Source: Pseudomonadota bacterium (lineage in GTDB: Bacteria; Pseudomonadota; Alphaproteobacteria; Rhodospirillales; Magnetospirillaceae). Taken from it: DNA of 64,000 nucleotides. The notes beneath the pieces are model-generated. The model worked only from the letters and a program-made list of their open reading frames with translations, searched no databases and was not told where the DNA came from. Numbering within the stretch: position 1 is the stretch's first letter; every line of letters starts with the position of its first letter. The position numbers and the translations under genes are program-made. Positions 30,289 through 39,536 of the stretch are shown here, piece after piece. The DNA is taken from NCBI GenBank assembly GCA_021848545.1, contig JAJZUL010000006.1, positions 1 to 64,000 of the forward strand, written 5' to 3'.

Positions 30289-32544
30289 TCAGAACCCCTT
30301 CATCGGATTGAAGCCGATGGCCATGATCTGCTCGACGAAGCCGTCGATGACCTTGGGCAGACGATCGGCGTCGGCGATCGACGCCTCCACCTGAACCACC
30401 CGTTCCGGCTCCAGCATCATGCTTTTCAGCGTCTCGCCGATCTTGCCCAGACGTTCGGCCGCCATGGCCGACCCCTTGACGAAATGGCACTGGTAGTCGT
30501 CGCCGGCCTTGCAGCCCATCAGCATCACGCCGTCATAGCCGCCCAGAAGGGCTTCGGACACGCACAGCAGGCTGACCGAACCCAGGCAGCGCACCGGCAG
30601 GACCCGGACGAAGGCCGACCAGTTGTTATGCTTGATGCCCGCCATGTCGAGCGCGGGAACCGCGTCGTTTTCGCAGGCGATCAGCAGCAGCCGCGGCTTG
30701 CCGGAGAACTCGTCGGGGATGTTGACCGACTTGATCTGGGTGACCAGCGATTCGACCGAGTAATTATCGAACGAGATGGTCCGCACCGGGCAGGCGCCCA
30801 TGCAGGTGCCGCAACGCCGACACCGGGTCGAATTGACGCTGGGGAAGCCCTCTTCGGTCTCATCAATGGCGCCGAACGGACATTCCACCGTGCAACGGCG
30901 GCATTTGGTGCACTGGTTCAGCCCGATCTTGGGGTAGGACAGATCGCCCACCCGCGGATGCAGGGCGGCGCCGGCCGCGGCCGAACGGACCGCCTGAACC
31001 GCCTTCATCACCGCGCCCTGCGCGTCCTCTTCCGCCTCGGCCCAATCCATCGGCCGGCGCACCGGACCGCAGGTATAGATGCCCGAACGGCGGGTTTCGT
31101 AGGGGAAGCAGATGTAGTGGGAATCGGCGAAACCGTCGTGAAGCACCGGCAGATGCGGGCCTTGGCGGTATTGCAGATTGAGCAGGGACGCCCCCTCGTA
31201 CACCACCTGTTCGCGGCGTTCGTGGGCGGGCGGCGCCTCGCCGGCATAGCCCGCCACCTTGATGGGGGCTTCCGGATCGACGTCGCCGTGCAGCTGCGGG
31301 TTTTCGCCGGCCTCGGAGGGCAGCATGGTGTTGGTGGAATTGGGCACCATGCCGGTGGCCAGCACCACCATGTCCAGACCCTGGAGCGGAATTTCCTCCT
31401 GCACCAGTTCGTCGGCGACGGTCACGGTGAGATCCGAGCCCACCGCCTTGACCTTGCCCTTGATGAAGATGACGCCCGCCGACTGGGCGGTGCGATACAG
31501 CTCCTCGGCGGTGCCGGGAGTGCGCATTTCTTCATAGATGACGAAGCAATTGGTGGTGGGATCGGTTTCGATCAGTTCCAAAGCCTGCTTCAGCGACGTG
31601 GCGCAGCAGGTGTTGGAGCAGTAGGGCAGATGCGCGGGATCGCGCGATCCGGCGCATTGCACGAAAGCCACCGATTTCAGCGCCTTGCCGTCGGATTTGC
31701 GGGTCGGACGCCCCTCCTTCAGCATGGCCTCGAACTGAACGTTGGTCACCACGTCCGGCGAAGCGCCGTAACCGAGATGCCCCAGCTTCTCGGCCTCGTA
31801 GGGCCGCCAGCCGGTGGCGATGACGATCGCGCCCACATCCTCGACCGCGCCGTCGGACAGGGTCACCGCGAACTTGCCCGGCATGCCGGCGGTGCGGGTG
31901 ACGGTCACGCCCATCCGCACGGTGATCTTGCCTTCGCCCTGCACCTTCGCCACCAGATCGGCGATGTTGTTTTCTTCAGGCTGGGCATAGGGCGGACGGT
32001 GGGGCAGACGCTTCGACGCGTCCACCGCCCAGCCGCCCAGGCGGTCGGAGCGCTCGATCAGCAGCACGTCATGACCGACGGCGGCCGCTTCCAGGGCCGC
32101 GTTCAGACCGGTGACGCCGCCGCCCAGAACGCAGATGCGCTGGGAATATTCGCCCTCGATCCAGGGCGTCGGCGGATTGATCTTCGGCGCCGAGGCCAGG
32201 GCCATGCGCAGATAATCCTCGGCCAGCATCTGGGTGTCCTCGTCACCGGCCGGATGGCTCCAGATCACCTTTTCGCGCAGGTCGGCGCGGATCAGGGTGT
32301 TGGGCTCGAAGGCGAAGCGGTCGGTCATCACCCGCGCCGAACAGGCGGCGACGATGACCTGATTGACCCCACCCTCGATGTCGGAGCGGATCATCCCCAC
32401 CCCTTCGTCACTGCACAGACAGGCGTGGCTCTTCGGTTCCAGCTTGTATTCGCTCTTGGAAACCTTCTCCAGCGCATCCATGTTCAGCGCCTCGCCGATG
32501 CCGCAGCCGCTGCACAGGTAGACGCCGGTATTCCTCTCACTCAT
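30289..32544 (-). CDS. qmoB: QmoB-like flavoprotein (HdrA-ferredoxin-MvhD fusion)
   Basis: 751 residues. An N-terminal cysteine region (CSGCGIGEAL, ACLCSDEGVG) precedes an FAD-binding HdrA core with GGGVTGLNAA at 141-150. The HdrA-type cysteine segment CSNTCCATS follows. Two [4Fe-4S] motifs, CTKCRRCTVECP and CRRCGTCMGACP, lie at about 545-586. A C-terminal MvhD-like domain (about 615-751) has conserved Cys (MGCKAGDDYQC). This order is that of QmoB, which with QmoA exchanges electrons with APS reductase. It starts 27 bp after qmoA. Confidence 0.92.
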   Translation of the reverse strand: MSERNTGVYLCSGCGIGEALNMDALEKVSKSEYKLEPKSHACLCSDEGVGMIRSDIEGGVNQVIVAACSARVMTDRFAFEPNTLIRADLREKVIWSHPAGDEDTQMLAEDYLRMALASAPKINPPTPWIEGEYSQRICVLGGGVTGLNAALEAAAVGHDVLLIERSDRLGGWAVDASKRLPHRPPYAQPEENNIADLVAKVQGEGKITVRMGVTVTRTAGMPGKFAVTLSDGAVEDVGAIVIATGWRPYEAEKLGHLGYGASPDVVTNVQFEAMLKEGRPTRKSDGKALKSVAFVQCAGSRDPAHLPYCSNTCCATSLKQALELIETDPTTNCFVIYEEMRTPGTAEELYRTAQSAGVIFIKGKVKAVGSDLTVTVADELVQEEIPLQGLDMVVLATGMVPNSTNTMLPSEAGENPQLHGDVDPEAPIKVAGYAGEAPPAHERREQVVYEGASLLNLQYRQGPHLPVLHDGFADSHYICFPYETRRSGIYTCGPVRRPMDWAEAEEDAQGAVMKAVQAVRSAAAGAALHPRVGDLSYPKIGLNQCTKCRRCTVECPFGAIDETEEGFPSVNSTRCRRCGTCMGACPVRTISFDNYSVESLVTQIKSVNIPDEFSGKPRLLLIACENDAVPALDMAGIKHNNWSAFVRVLPVRCLGSVSLLCVSEALLGGYDGVMLMGCKAGDDYQCHFVKGSAMAAERLGKIGETLKSMMLEPERVVQVEASIADADRLPKVIDGFVEQIMAIGFNPMKGF

Positions 32545-32571
32545 TTTCGTCTCTCCTAAACGGCCCTGCGA

Positions 32572-33825
32572 TCACGCCATCGTCGCGCGAATGGCTTTCA
32601 GCGCGGCAGCGGTGGCGGATTGCACCGACATCGACACGTCGAGCGGCCCCGCTGCCACGCCGGCCGAGATCGTCTCGCCTTCGGGGAAGATGAAGCCGTA
32701 ATCGTCGAGATCGCCGTCGAAGGCGGGCATGTCGCCCTCGGCCGTCGACGGCTGCATGCCGGTGGCCAGAACCACGAGATCGTAAGGTTCGGCATAGACC
32801 TCGCGGGTCAGCGTGTTCTCGCCGCACAGGATGGGGTTGTCGCCAGCGCCGGGGTCGATGCGGGCGGGCTTGGATTTCACGAAGCGGACCTGGGGGTCGT
32901 CCTTCACCCGCAGCAGGAAGGATTCCAGCTTATCGTGGGCGCGCAGGTCGATGTAATAGACGTCCACCACCGCGTCGGCCAGTTGTTCGCGGACATAGGC
33001 CGCATGCTTCATCGAAGCCAGGCAGCAAATGCGCGAGCAATAGGCCAGATGGTTCAGGTCACGCGACCCGGCGCACTGGATCAGGGCGATTTTCTTCGGC
33101 GCCTGACCGTCGGAGGGACGCAGGATCTTGCCCTTGGTCGGCCCGTCCGGCGACGCCAGACGCTCCATTTCCACGTTGGTGATGACGTTGGGCAGGTCGT
33201 AGCGATAGGCGGTCAGTTTCTCCGCCGGATAGGGACGCCAGCCGGTGGCCCAGACCACGGCGCCGACCTCGACGTCGAAGGTCTCTTCCTTCTCGTCCAG
33301 ATCGACGGCGCCGATCTTGCACGCGGCCTTGATCGCCTCGCCCTCGGGCGTGCCCGCCACCGAGCCGTCGATCACATAGCGCATGGGGAAGGCCATGGTG
33401 TGGGGCAGATAGGCCGCCTTCACCTTGTCCATATTGTAATTGAACGGGTTGGCGATCTCGGAGGTCGCAGCCCGCCCGCAATCGCCGCAGGCGGTGCAAT
33501 TGGGCTTCACATGGCGGGGCGACGTCTTCACCGTCACCGTATAGCCGCCGGCGCCACCTTTCACCGCGGCCACGGTGGCCATGGTGAACACTTTGATGCG
33601 CCGCGACTTCTTGATCCGCTGGAAATTGATCTCGAGGCCGCAGGTGGGATGGCACAGCTTCGGGAAATACCGATTCAATTGGGCTACCCGGCCACCCAGG
33701 GTCGGCGACTTTTCGACCAGCACCACGTCATGACCAGCTTCGGCGGCCTCGACGGCGGTGGTGATGCCGCTGATACCGCCGCCAACCACCAGAATGGTGC
33801 GGCTGCGGGTTGTCGACTCCATCAT
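32572..33825 (-). CDS. qmoA: QmoA-like flavoprotein (HdrA family)
   Basis: 417-residue FAD protein with a Rossmann motif VVGGGISGITTA near residue 15. It has the HdrA segment PTLGGRVAQLNRYFPKL and cysteine clusters CHPTCG, CTACGDC and CSRICC for iron-sulfur binding. It lacks the ferredoxin and MvhD domains of QmoB, as expected for QmoA. In sulfate reducers and some sulfur oxidisers QmoA binds AprA/B and moves electrons to or from the quinone pool. It is the second gene of the operon, after sat. Confidence 0.92.
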   Translation of the reverse strand: MMESTTRSRTILVVGGGISGITTAVEAAEAGHDVVLVEKSPTLGGRVAQLNRYFPKLCHPTCGLEINFQRIKKSRRIKVFTMATVAAVKGGAGGYTVTVKTSPRHVKPNCTACGDCGRAATSEIANPFNYNMDKVKAAYLPHTMAFPMRYVIDGSVAGTPEGEAIKAACKIGAVDLDEKEETFDVEVGAVVWATGWRPYPAEKLTAYRYDLPNVITNVEMERLASPDGPTKGKILRPSDGQAPKKIALIQCAGSRDLNHLAYCSRICCLASMKHAAYVREQLADAVVDVYYIDLRAHDKLESFLLRVKDDPQVRFVKSKPARIDPGAGDNPILCGENTLTREVYAEPYDLVVLATGMQPSTAEGDMPAFDGDLDDYGFIFPEGETISAGVAAGPLDVSMSVQSATAAALKAIRATMA

Positions 33826-33893
33826 GCTCCCCTCTCTTGAACGTCACCGTCTCAAACAGGCGGACTTGAAATAACGGACGGATAAGGTTGGGT

Positions 33894-33920
33894 GGGGTTC
33901 CTCTATCGGCGAGGAACCCC
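33894..33920. terminator. Hairpin between sat and qmoA
   Basis: Perfect 10-bp arms GGGGTTCCTC and GAGGAACCCC with a 7-base loop, 10 bp after the sat stop codon. There is no T-run on either strand. It may be a partial terminator or an mRNA-stability element that sets the sat to qmo ratio. Confidence 0.55.
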
Positions 33921-33929
33921 GTCCCGACC

Positions 33930-35105
33930 TCACTTATTGAGGCTGGCGTAGTACTTCTGCAGGATCGCCACCACTTCCGGGCGGCTGAATTCCGGCGGAA
34001 TCGGCTCGCCCTTCGACAGCATCTCACGCTGCTTGGTGCCGGAGATGTTGACCTGATCCTCCTTGCCGTGGGGGCAGGTCTTGGCGGTCGCCATGCCGTA
34101 GCACTTCTTGCAATAGAACGTGATGTCGATCTTCAGCGGCTGGGTTTCCAGCGCGCCCGGCCACAGCGTATCGAAGATATGCTGGGCGTCGAACGGGCCG
34201 TAATAATCGCCGACGCCGGCATGGTCGCGGCCGACGATCAGATGCGAGCAGCCGAAATTCTGACGGATCAGGGCGTGGATCAGGGCCTCGCGCGGGCCGG
34301 CATAGCGCATCTCGATGGGATAGCCGGCCTGGATCACGGTGCCCGGCACGAAGTAATTGTCGATCATGGCGCCGATCGCCTCGGTGCGGACCTCGGCCGG
34401 AATATCGCCCGGCTTCAGCTTGCCCAGCACCTGGTGGATGAACACGCCGTCCAGAACCTCGACCGCGATCTTGGCCAGATGTTCATGGCTGCGGTGCATG
34501 GGGTTGCGGGTCTGGAAGGCGGCGACCTTGGACCAGCCCTTTTCGGCGAAAATGGCGCGGCTTTCGGCCGGGCGCAGATACAGGCCCTTGTACTTGGCCG
34601 GATATTCGCCTTCGGACAAGCACAGCACCCGACCGGCCAGATTGACCGGCCCCTGAGCGTTCACCTTCTGCACGCCCGGATGGGCGGTGTCGGTGGTGCG
34701 ATAGACGTGCTGGTTTTCGAAAGCCTTGTCGATGGCGTACTTCTCGGTGACTTCCATCACGGCCATGATTTCGCCGGTCTCGCCGTCGACCAGCGCCACT
34801 TCCTCGTCCAGGCCGATGGAATCGGCCAGTTCGGTGGTGGTCGACAGGGTGATGGGAATCGGCCAGAACAGACCGTTCTTCATGCGCATATCGGCGCACA
34901 CGCCTTCCCAATCAGCCTTGCCCATGAAACCGTCGAGCGGCGTATAGGCGCCCATGGCGAACATGATGACGTCGGAGGTTTCGCGGCTCGTCATCGGCAC
35001 CTTCTTCAAGGTGGCGGCGCGCTTGAGAACTTCCTTGCGTTCGACTTCAGGCAAAAGCAGCGGCTTGAGCGAGCCACCGCCGTGAGGCTGGACCAGCTTG
35101 GACAT
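33930..35105 (-). CDS. sat: ATP sulfurylase (dissimilatory type)
   Basis: 391-residue homo-oligomeric sulfate adenylyltransferase. In sulfur oxidation it makes ATP and sulfate from APS and pyrophosphate. Catalytic motifs are [11 protein letters not shown] and [10 protein letters not shown]. The zinc site C-x2-C...C-x-H is visible as [15 protein letters not shown]. It lacks an APS-kinase domain. I chose the ATG at 35105, behind GGAGAGGG; ATG at 35108 is nearly equivalent. It heads the sat-qmoA-qmoB-hdrC-hdrB operon. Confidence 0.96.
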   Translation of the reverse strand: MSKLVQPHGGGSLKPLLLPEVERKEVLKRAATLKKVPMTSRETSDVIMFAMGAYTPLDGFMGKADWEGVCADMRMKNGLFWPIPITLSTTTELADSIGLDEEVALVDGETGEIMAVMEVTEKYAIDKAFENQHVYRTTDTAHPGVQKVNAQGPVNLAGRVLCLSEGEYPAKYKGLYLRPAESRAIFAEKGWSKVAAFQTRNPMHRSHEHLAKIAVEVLDGVFIHQVLGKLKPGDIPAEVRTEAIGAMIDNYFVPGTVIQAGYPIEMRYAGPREALIHALIRQNFGCSHLIVGRDHAGVGDYYGPFDAQHIFDTLWPGALETQPLKIDITFYCKKCYGMATAKTCPHGKEDQVNISGTKQREMLSKGEPIPPEFSRPEVVAILQKYYASLNK

Positions 35106-35229
35106 CATTCCCTCTCCATCCACAATCTTTATCGTCCGGTGCGCATGAACATCCGGGGCGTTTAGCCGTCCCTCGGCGGCGCATCATGAATCCCTAATTT
35201 TCCACGAGATGCCAGCGAAATCTCCCGTT

Positions 35230-35616
35230 TCACTCCAATTCATTGTATTTCAAAGCTTTGCCATGTACCTTGGAAACCGGATAACGACTATGGTTAAGGT
35301 CGATCTTGCTTTTGGCGGCTTCCCCCAGATCGATCCCCGCATGTTCGCACAGCAGCAACAAATAGAGCAGGACATCGGCGCATTCCTCGCCCAGGCGGCG
35401 GCGCATGTCGGGATCGCCCAGCGCCGTCTCGAACTCGTCGTCGCTTTTCCACTGGGCCAGCTCCTGGATCTCGGCCGCCTCCAGCGCCAGGGACAGCATC
35501 AGATTCTTGGCGCTGTGGAAACGCTTCCAGTCGCGGGCGTCACGGAATTCGATCAGGCGCCGGGTCAGCGTCGCCAACACGTCCTTGTCCGCGGCCGCGT
35601 CATCCGTCTGCGCCAT
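35230..35616 (-). CDS. MazG-like nucleotide pyrophosphohydrolase (dCTPase/RS21-C6 type)
   Basis: 128 residues in the all-alpha NTP-pyrophosphatase fold. The metal-binding motif is visible as EAAEIQE (ExxE type) followed by EECADVLLY (ExxD). Relatives hydrolyse dCTP or other nucleotides to the monophosphate and PPi. A GGAGGAATGGC site precedes ATG 35616. It lies 124 bp upstream of sat on the same strand and divergent from aprBA. Its product PPi is a Sat substrate, but a functional link is speculation. Confidence 0.85.
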   Translation of the reverse strand: MAQTDDAAADKDVLATLTRRLIEFRDARDWKRFHSAKNLMLSLALEAAEIQELAQWKSDDEFETALGDPDMRRRLGEECADVLLYLLLLCEHAGIDLGEAAKSKIDLNHSRYPVSKVHGKALKYNELE

Positions 35617-35679
35617 GCCATTCCTCCCCCCGTTGGCCTCGTCATCAAACCGTCTTTGCGCCGGTGGTACGTCGGCGAT

Positions 35680-35708
35680 TGCAAATATGTCAAACGCGTA
35701 ATATGAAT
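35680..35708 (+). promoter_or_regulatory. Candidate sigma70-type promoter for aprBA
   Basis: TTGCAA (35680-35685) and TATGAA (35703-35708) are separated by exactly 17 bp, each matching 4 of 6 consensus bases. They lie in a locally AT-richer stretch. The leader of about 130 nt would include a bulged hairpin (35736-35761). Confidence 0.3.
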
Positions 35709-35848
35709 GGGCCATAGCTGTAGCCCGAGAACGAGCGCACCGGCACCTGCTGGTGTGCGCGTTTCAGTGCTGCGACGTTCGAGGGAGACCCGCCAGAGAC
35801 AGGTCGCCGGGAGGCGATTTGTCGCAAGGCTCCATTGGGGAGGTTTTT

Positions 35849-36271
35849 ATGCCCACGTTTGTCCATACTCAGAAGTGCGACGGCTGCAAGGGTGGTGAAG
35901 TCACCGCTTGCATGTACATTTGCCCCAACGACCTGATGAAGCTCGATACCACCCGGATGAAGGCGTTCAATCAGGAACCCGACCAGTGCTGGGAATGCCA
36001 GTGCTGCGTCAAGGCTTGCCCCCAGCAGGCCATTGAAGTCCGTGCCTATCAGGATTTCGTGCCCATGGGCGGCGCCGTCATCCCGATGCGTACCGATAGC
36101 GCGATCATGTGGACCATCAAGTTCCGCGACGGCGAAGTGAAGCGGTTCAAGTTCCCCGTGCGCAACACCCCGGTCGGTTCGATCGACCCCTACGGCAACA
36201 AGCCCGCGCCCGGCGATCTGGACAGCCCGCTGTTCTTCACGGAAGCCGGCAAGACCCTGCCGACCATCTGA
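35849..36271 (+). CDS. aprB: Adenylylsulfate reductase beta subunit
   Basis: 140 residues. The N-terminal ferredoxin region carries the cysteines of two [4Fe-4S] clusters: CDGCKGG...CMYICP and CWECQCCVKACP, with the insertion typical of AprB. The tail (IDPYGNKPAPGDLDSPLFF) wraps around AprA in known structures. It passes electrons between the AprA flavin and the Qmo complex. A GGGGAGG site precedes the ATG at 35849. aprA follows after 39 bp. Confidence 0.96.
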   Translation: MPTFVHTQKCDGCKGGEVTACMYICPNDLMKLDTTRMKAFNQEPDQCWECQCCVKACPQQAIEVRAYQDFVPMGGAVIPMRTDSAIMWTIKFRDGEVKRFKFPVRNTPVGSIDPYGNKPAPGDLDSPLFFTEAGKTLPTI

Positions 36272-36310
36272 CCCCGGTCCAAAGCGCACTTCGCAGGAAG
36301 GAAAAAAAAT

Positions 36311-38236
36311 ATGTCCGAATACTCTTTCGGCAACCCGGAAATTATTGAAATCGATACCGATGTCCTGATCATCGGCGGCGGCATGTCCGCTTGCGGCGCG
36401 GCTTACGAAGCCAAGCGCTGGGCCGGCAACGACCTCAAGATCACCCTGGTTGACAAGGCCGCCCTTGACCGCTCCGGCGCCGTCGCCATGGGCCTGTCGG
36501 CCATCAACACCTATCTCGGCCCGGATCGGGATCCCAAGGATTACTGCCGGATGGTTTCGGCCGACCTGATGGGCATCACCCGCGACGACCTGGTCTATGA
36601 CGTCGGCCGTCACGTGGACGATTCGGTGCATCTGTTCGAAGAATGGGGCCTGCCCGTTTGGAAGGACAAGGGCTCCGAGGGCGTTGCTCTGAAGGACGGC
36701 GGCAAGCCGGTCCGTTCGGGCAAGTGGCAGATCATGATCAACGGCGAAAGCTACAAGCCGATCGTCGCCGAAGCCGCCAAGAAGGCCCTGGGCATCGAGA
36801 ACATCATCGAGCGCTGCTTCATCGTGAAGATGCTGCTCGACGAGAACGAGCCGAACCGGATCGCCGGCGCCGTCGGCCTGTCGGTTCGCGAGCACAAGCT
36901 GTACGTCTTCCGCGCCAACGCCGTTCTGGATGCTTGCGGCGGCGCCGTGAACATCTTCCGTCCGCGGTCCACCGGTGAAGGCAACGGCCGCACCTGGTAC
37001 CCGGTGTGGAACGCCGGTTCGACCTACGCCATGGCGGCGGAAGTCGGCGCCGAGCTGACCATGATGGAAAACCGCTTCGTTCCCGCCCGCTTCAAGGACG
37101 GTTACGGCCCGGTCGGCGCCTGGTTCCTGCTGTTCAAGTCGCAGGCCACCAACGCCTACGGCGAAAACTACGTCGTCAAGAACGCCGACATGCTGGCCGA
37201 GTTCGCCCCGTACGACAAGGCGACCGTGGTCCCGACCTGTCTGCGTAACCACGCCATGCTGAAGGAAATGAAGGAAGGCCGCGGCCCGATCTTCATGGAC
37301 ACCCCGACCGCCATGGCGAAGCTGGCCGAGAAGATGACCCCGGCCGAAATCAAGCACCTGGAAGCGGAAGCCTGGGAAGACTTCCTCGACATGTGCATCG
37401 GTCAGGCCGGCGTGTGGGCCGGTATGAACATCCGTCCGGAACAGTCCATGTCCGAACTGATGCCGACCGAGCCCTATCTGCTGGGTTCGCACTCCGGCTG
37501 CTCGGGCATCTGGGTGTCGGGTCCGGAAGACCTGAACTCCCCGGCCGAGTGGAAGTGGGGCTACAACCGCATGACCACCGTCAAGGGCCTGTTCACTTCG
37601 GGCGACGGCGTGGGTGCGTCGGGTCACAAGTTCTCCTCGGGCTCTCATGCCGAGGGTCGTATCGCCGCCAAGAACATGCTGCGCTTCGTGCGTGACAACA
37701 AGGGCTTCAAGCCGAAGCTCAAGGGCGACATCAAGGCGATCACCGAGGAAATCTACCTGCCGGTGCGCAACTACATCGAGCACAAGGACAAGACGACCGC
37801 CGAGGACGTCAACCCCTACTACATCCTGCCGCGCTATCTGCAGCAGCGTCTCCAGAAGCTGATGGACGAGTATGTGGCGGGCATCTCCACCTATTACACC
37901 ACCAACAAGGTGATGTTGGAGACCGGCCTGAACCTGCTCAACATGCTGAAGGAAGACTCCAAGCTGATGCGCGCCAAGGACCTCCACGAGCTGATGCGCG
38001 CTTGGGAGAACTATCACCGCATCGTTGCGGCGGAAGCTCACCTGCGTCACATCCTGTTCCGCGAGGAAACCCGGTATCCGGGCTTCTACTACCGCGCCGA
38101 CCATCCGAAGCTGAACGAAGCCGAGTGGAAGTGCTTCGTCAATTCCCGGATCGATCCGGCCACCGGCGAGTGGCACATGCGCAAGGTTCCGCATGTGGAC
38201 ATGGTCGAGAAGCATTACGCCGGCCAGGGCCACTAA
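36311..38236 (+). CDS. aprA: Adenylylsulfate reductase alpha subunit
   Basis: 641-residue cytoplasmic flavoprotein that interconverts APS and sulfite plus AMP; in an oxidiser it forms APS. The FAD motif is IIGGGMSACGAAYEA. The conserved RPRSTGEGNGRTWYPVWNAG and LLGSHSGCSG segments carry the active-site Arg and His known from AprA structures. Codon use is strongly biased to C and G endings with many GGT and CGT codons, suggesting high expression. AGGAAGG precedes the ATG. Confidence 0.97.
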   Translation: MSEYSFGNPEIIEIDTDVLIIGGGMSACGAAYEAKRWAGNDLKITLVDKAALDRSGAVAMGLSAINTYLGPDRDPKDYCRMVSADLMGITRDDLVYDVGRHVDDSVHLFEEWGLPVWKDKGSEGVALKDGGKPVRSGKWQIMINGESYKPIVAEAAKKALGIENIIERCFIVKMLLDENEPNRIAGAVGLSVREHKLYVFRANAVLDACGGAVNIFRPRSTGEGNGRTWYPVWNAGSTYAMAAEVGAELTMMENRFVPARFKDGYGPVGAWFLLFKSQATNAYGENYVVKNADMLAEFAPYDKATVVPTCLRNHAMLKEMKEGRGPIFMDTPTAMAKLAEKMTPAEIKHLEAEAWEDFLDMCIGQAGVWAGMNIRPEQSMSELMPTEPYLLGSHSGCSGIWVSGPEDLNSPAEWKWGYNRMTTVKGLFTSGDGVGASGHKFSSGSHAEGRIAAKNMLRFVRDNKGFKPKLKGDIKAITEEIYLPVRNYIEHKDKTTAEDVNPYYILPRYLQQRLQKLMDEYVAGISTYYTTNKVMLETGLNLLNMLKEDSKLMRAKDLHELMRAWENYHRIVAAEAHLRHILFREETRYPGFYYRADHPKLNEAEWKCFVNSRIDPATGEWHMRKVPHVDMVEKHYAGQGH

Positions 38237-38249
38237 GGTTTTTCGGACC

Positions 38250-38275
38250 GCTCCCGGACGGCAATGTCCGGGAGC
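38250..38275 (+). terminator. Hairpin directly after aprA
   Basis: Perfect 10-bp arms GCTCCCGGAC and GTCCGGGAGC with a 6-base loop, 13 bp after the aprA stop codon. No T-run follows; it may protect the mRNA 3' end. Confidence 0.6.
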
Positions 38276-38341
38276 GTCACCGGAAACCCGTGGTACCGCT
38301 GATTTCCGTGGGGCATCCGCCCCATGGGATTGCGATCGGGG

Positions 38342-38367
38342 GGGCGCCGGCAAGCCGGCGCCCTTTT
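38342..38367 (+). terminator. Rho-independent terminator of aprBA
   Basis: Perfect 9-bp arms GGGCGCCGG and CCGGCGCCC with a 4-base loop, followed by TTTT. It is the second hairpin after aprA. The rest of the gap up to 38579 shows no gene. Confidence 0.85.
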
Positions 38368-38579
38368 CCCGTCCAGACAGGTTCTTTCGTTAATGGATAA
38401 AGAAAAATTTGGCGCAAGGGCGGCCTCGCACCAAATTTCATGTCGCATCGTTCCGCAAGGCTCCCCCGTTGGGGCGGAAACCTTGCTTGAGTACGGGTTT
38501 TCCAAAACTCTCGGGAAAAAGGGACACCGAGGCCAAAGGCCGAGGGACTTTTTCCCGGCAAGCTAGTTAGGGCAGCACC

Positions 38580-39536
38580 ATGACCAATTCCCCCACCCCC
38601 CCCGAAGACATCGACCCCGAAGCTCTGGAAGCCGAGGCCGAAGCGCAGCGCCCGGTCATGGAAGACGCCACCGTGGACGATAAAATCGCCCAGTCGCTGG
38701 GCATCAAGATCGATTCGCCGATTCAGCCGGTGCGGCTGACCGAGACCGACACCTTCAATTTCCGCTGCCACAAGGATGTTCCCTGCTGGAACATGTGTTG
38801 CCGCAATATCGATCTGACGCTCACCCCCTACGATATTCTGCGCCTGTCCAAGCGCCTTGATCTGCGGCCGGCGGAATTCCTGCTGCAATACACGGTGCCG
38901 GCGCTCCACGACAAATCGGATCTGCCGGTCGCCAAGATGAAAACCACCGGCGAGGACGGCAAGGGACCATGCCCCTTCAACCAGCCGGAAGGCTGCACGG
39001 TCTACGAGGACCGGCCCGCCGCCTGCCGCTACTATCCCCTGGGGATGGTCAGCGTCAAAATGAAGGACATGGAGGGCAAGGACGATTTCTACTTCCTGGT
39101 CAAGGAAGAGCATTGCCAGGGCCACAAGGAATCCAAGACCCAGACCGTCGGCGAATTCCGCGGCGAACAGGGCGCCTTCCCGTTCGAGCGGGTCAATCGC
39201 GGCTGGATCGACATCCTGATGAAGATGGCCTCGTGGAAGGTTCTGGGCGGCCCCATGGGCAAGGAGCCCAGCGCCCAGACCAAGAAGATGTTCTTCATGG
39301 CCACCACCGACGTCGATTCCTTCCGCCGCTTCGTATTCGAAAGCAAGTTCCTCCAGACCTATCATGTGGACGATACCGCCCAGGAGATCATCAAGGACGA
39401 TGACGAGGCGCTGCTGGCGCTGGCTTTCGACTGGCTGAAGAACGTCCTGTTCAACGAGGCGACCATCACCCTCAAGGAGGACGTGATGCAGCAGGCCATC
39501 GCCCGGGCCCGCGAAGAGCTGGCCGGGGGTGGCTGA
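38580..39536 (+). CDS. YkgJ-family cysteine-cluster protein
   Basis: 318 residues. The YkgJ/FliB-type cluster is visible as FRCHKD-CWNMCCR, then CPFNQPEGCTVYEDRPAACRYYP. This Cys pattern probably binds a metal or Fe-S cluster. The N-terminal 40 residues are acidic and low-complexity; the C-terminal ~150 residues are unique. Function is unknown. It follows the aprBA terminator and overlaps a second YkgJ gene by 8 bp. Confidence 0.85.
   Translation: MTNSPTPPEDIDPEALEAEAEAQRPVMEDATVDDKIAQSLGIKIDSPIQPVRLTETDTFNFRCHKDVPCWNMCCRNIDLTLTPYDILRLSKRLDLRPAEFLLQYTVPALHDKSDLPVAKMKTTGEDGKGPCPFNQPEGCTVYEDRPAACRYYPLGMVSVKMKDMEGKDDFYFLVKEEHCQGHKESKTQTVGEFRGEQGAFPFERVNRGWIDILMKMASWKVLGGPMGKEPSAQTKKMFFMATTDVDSFRRFVFESKFLQTYHVDDTAQEIIKDDDEALLALAFDWLKNVLFNEATITLKEDVMQQAIARAREELAGGG

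Noticed and set aside
29722-32559. 945-codon frame opposite hdrC and qmoB
   Set aside because: It is the complement of genes with clear cysteine motifs and homology; its translation looks like antisense composition.
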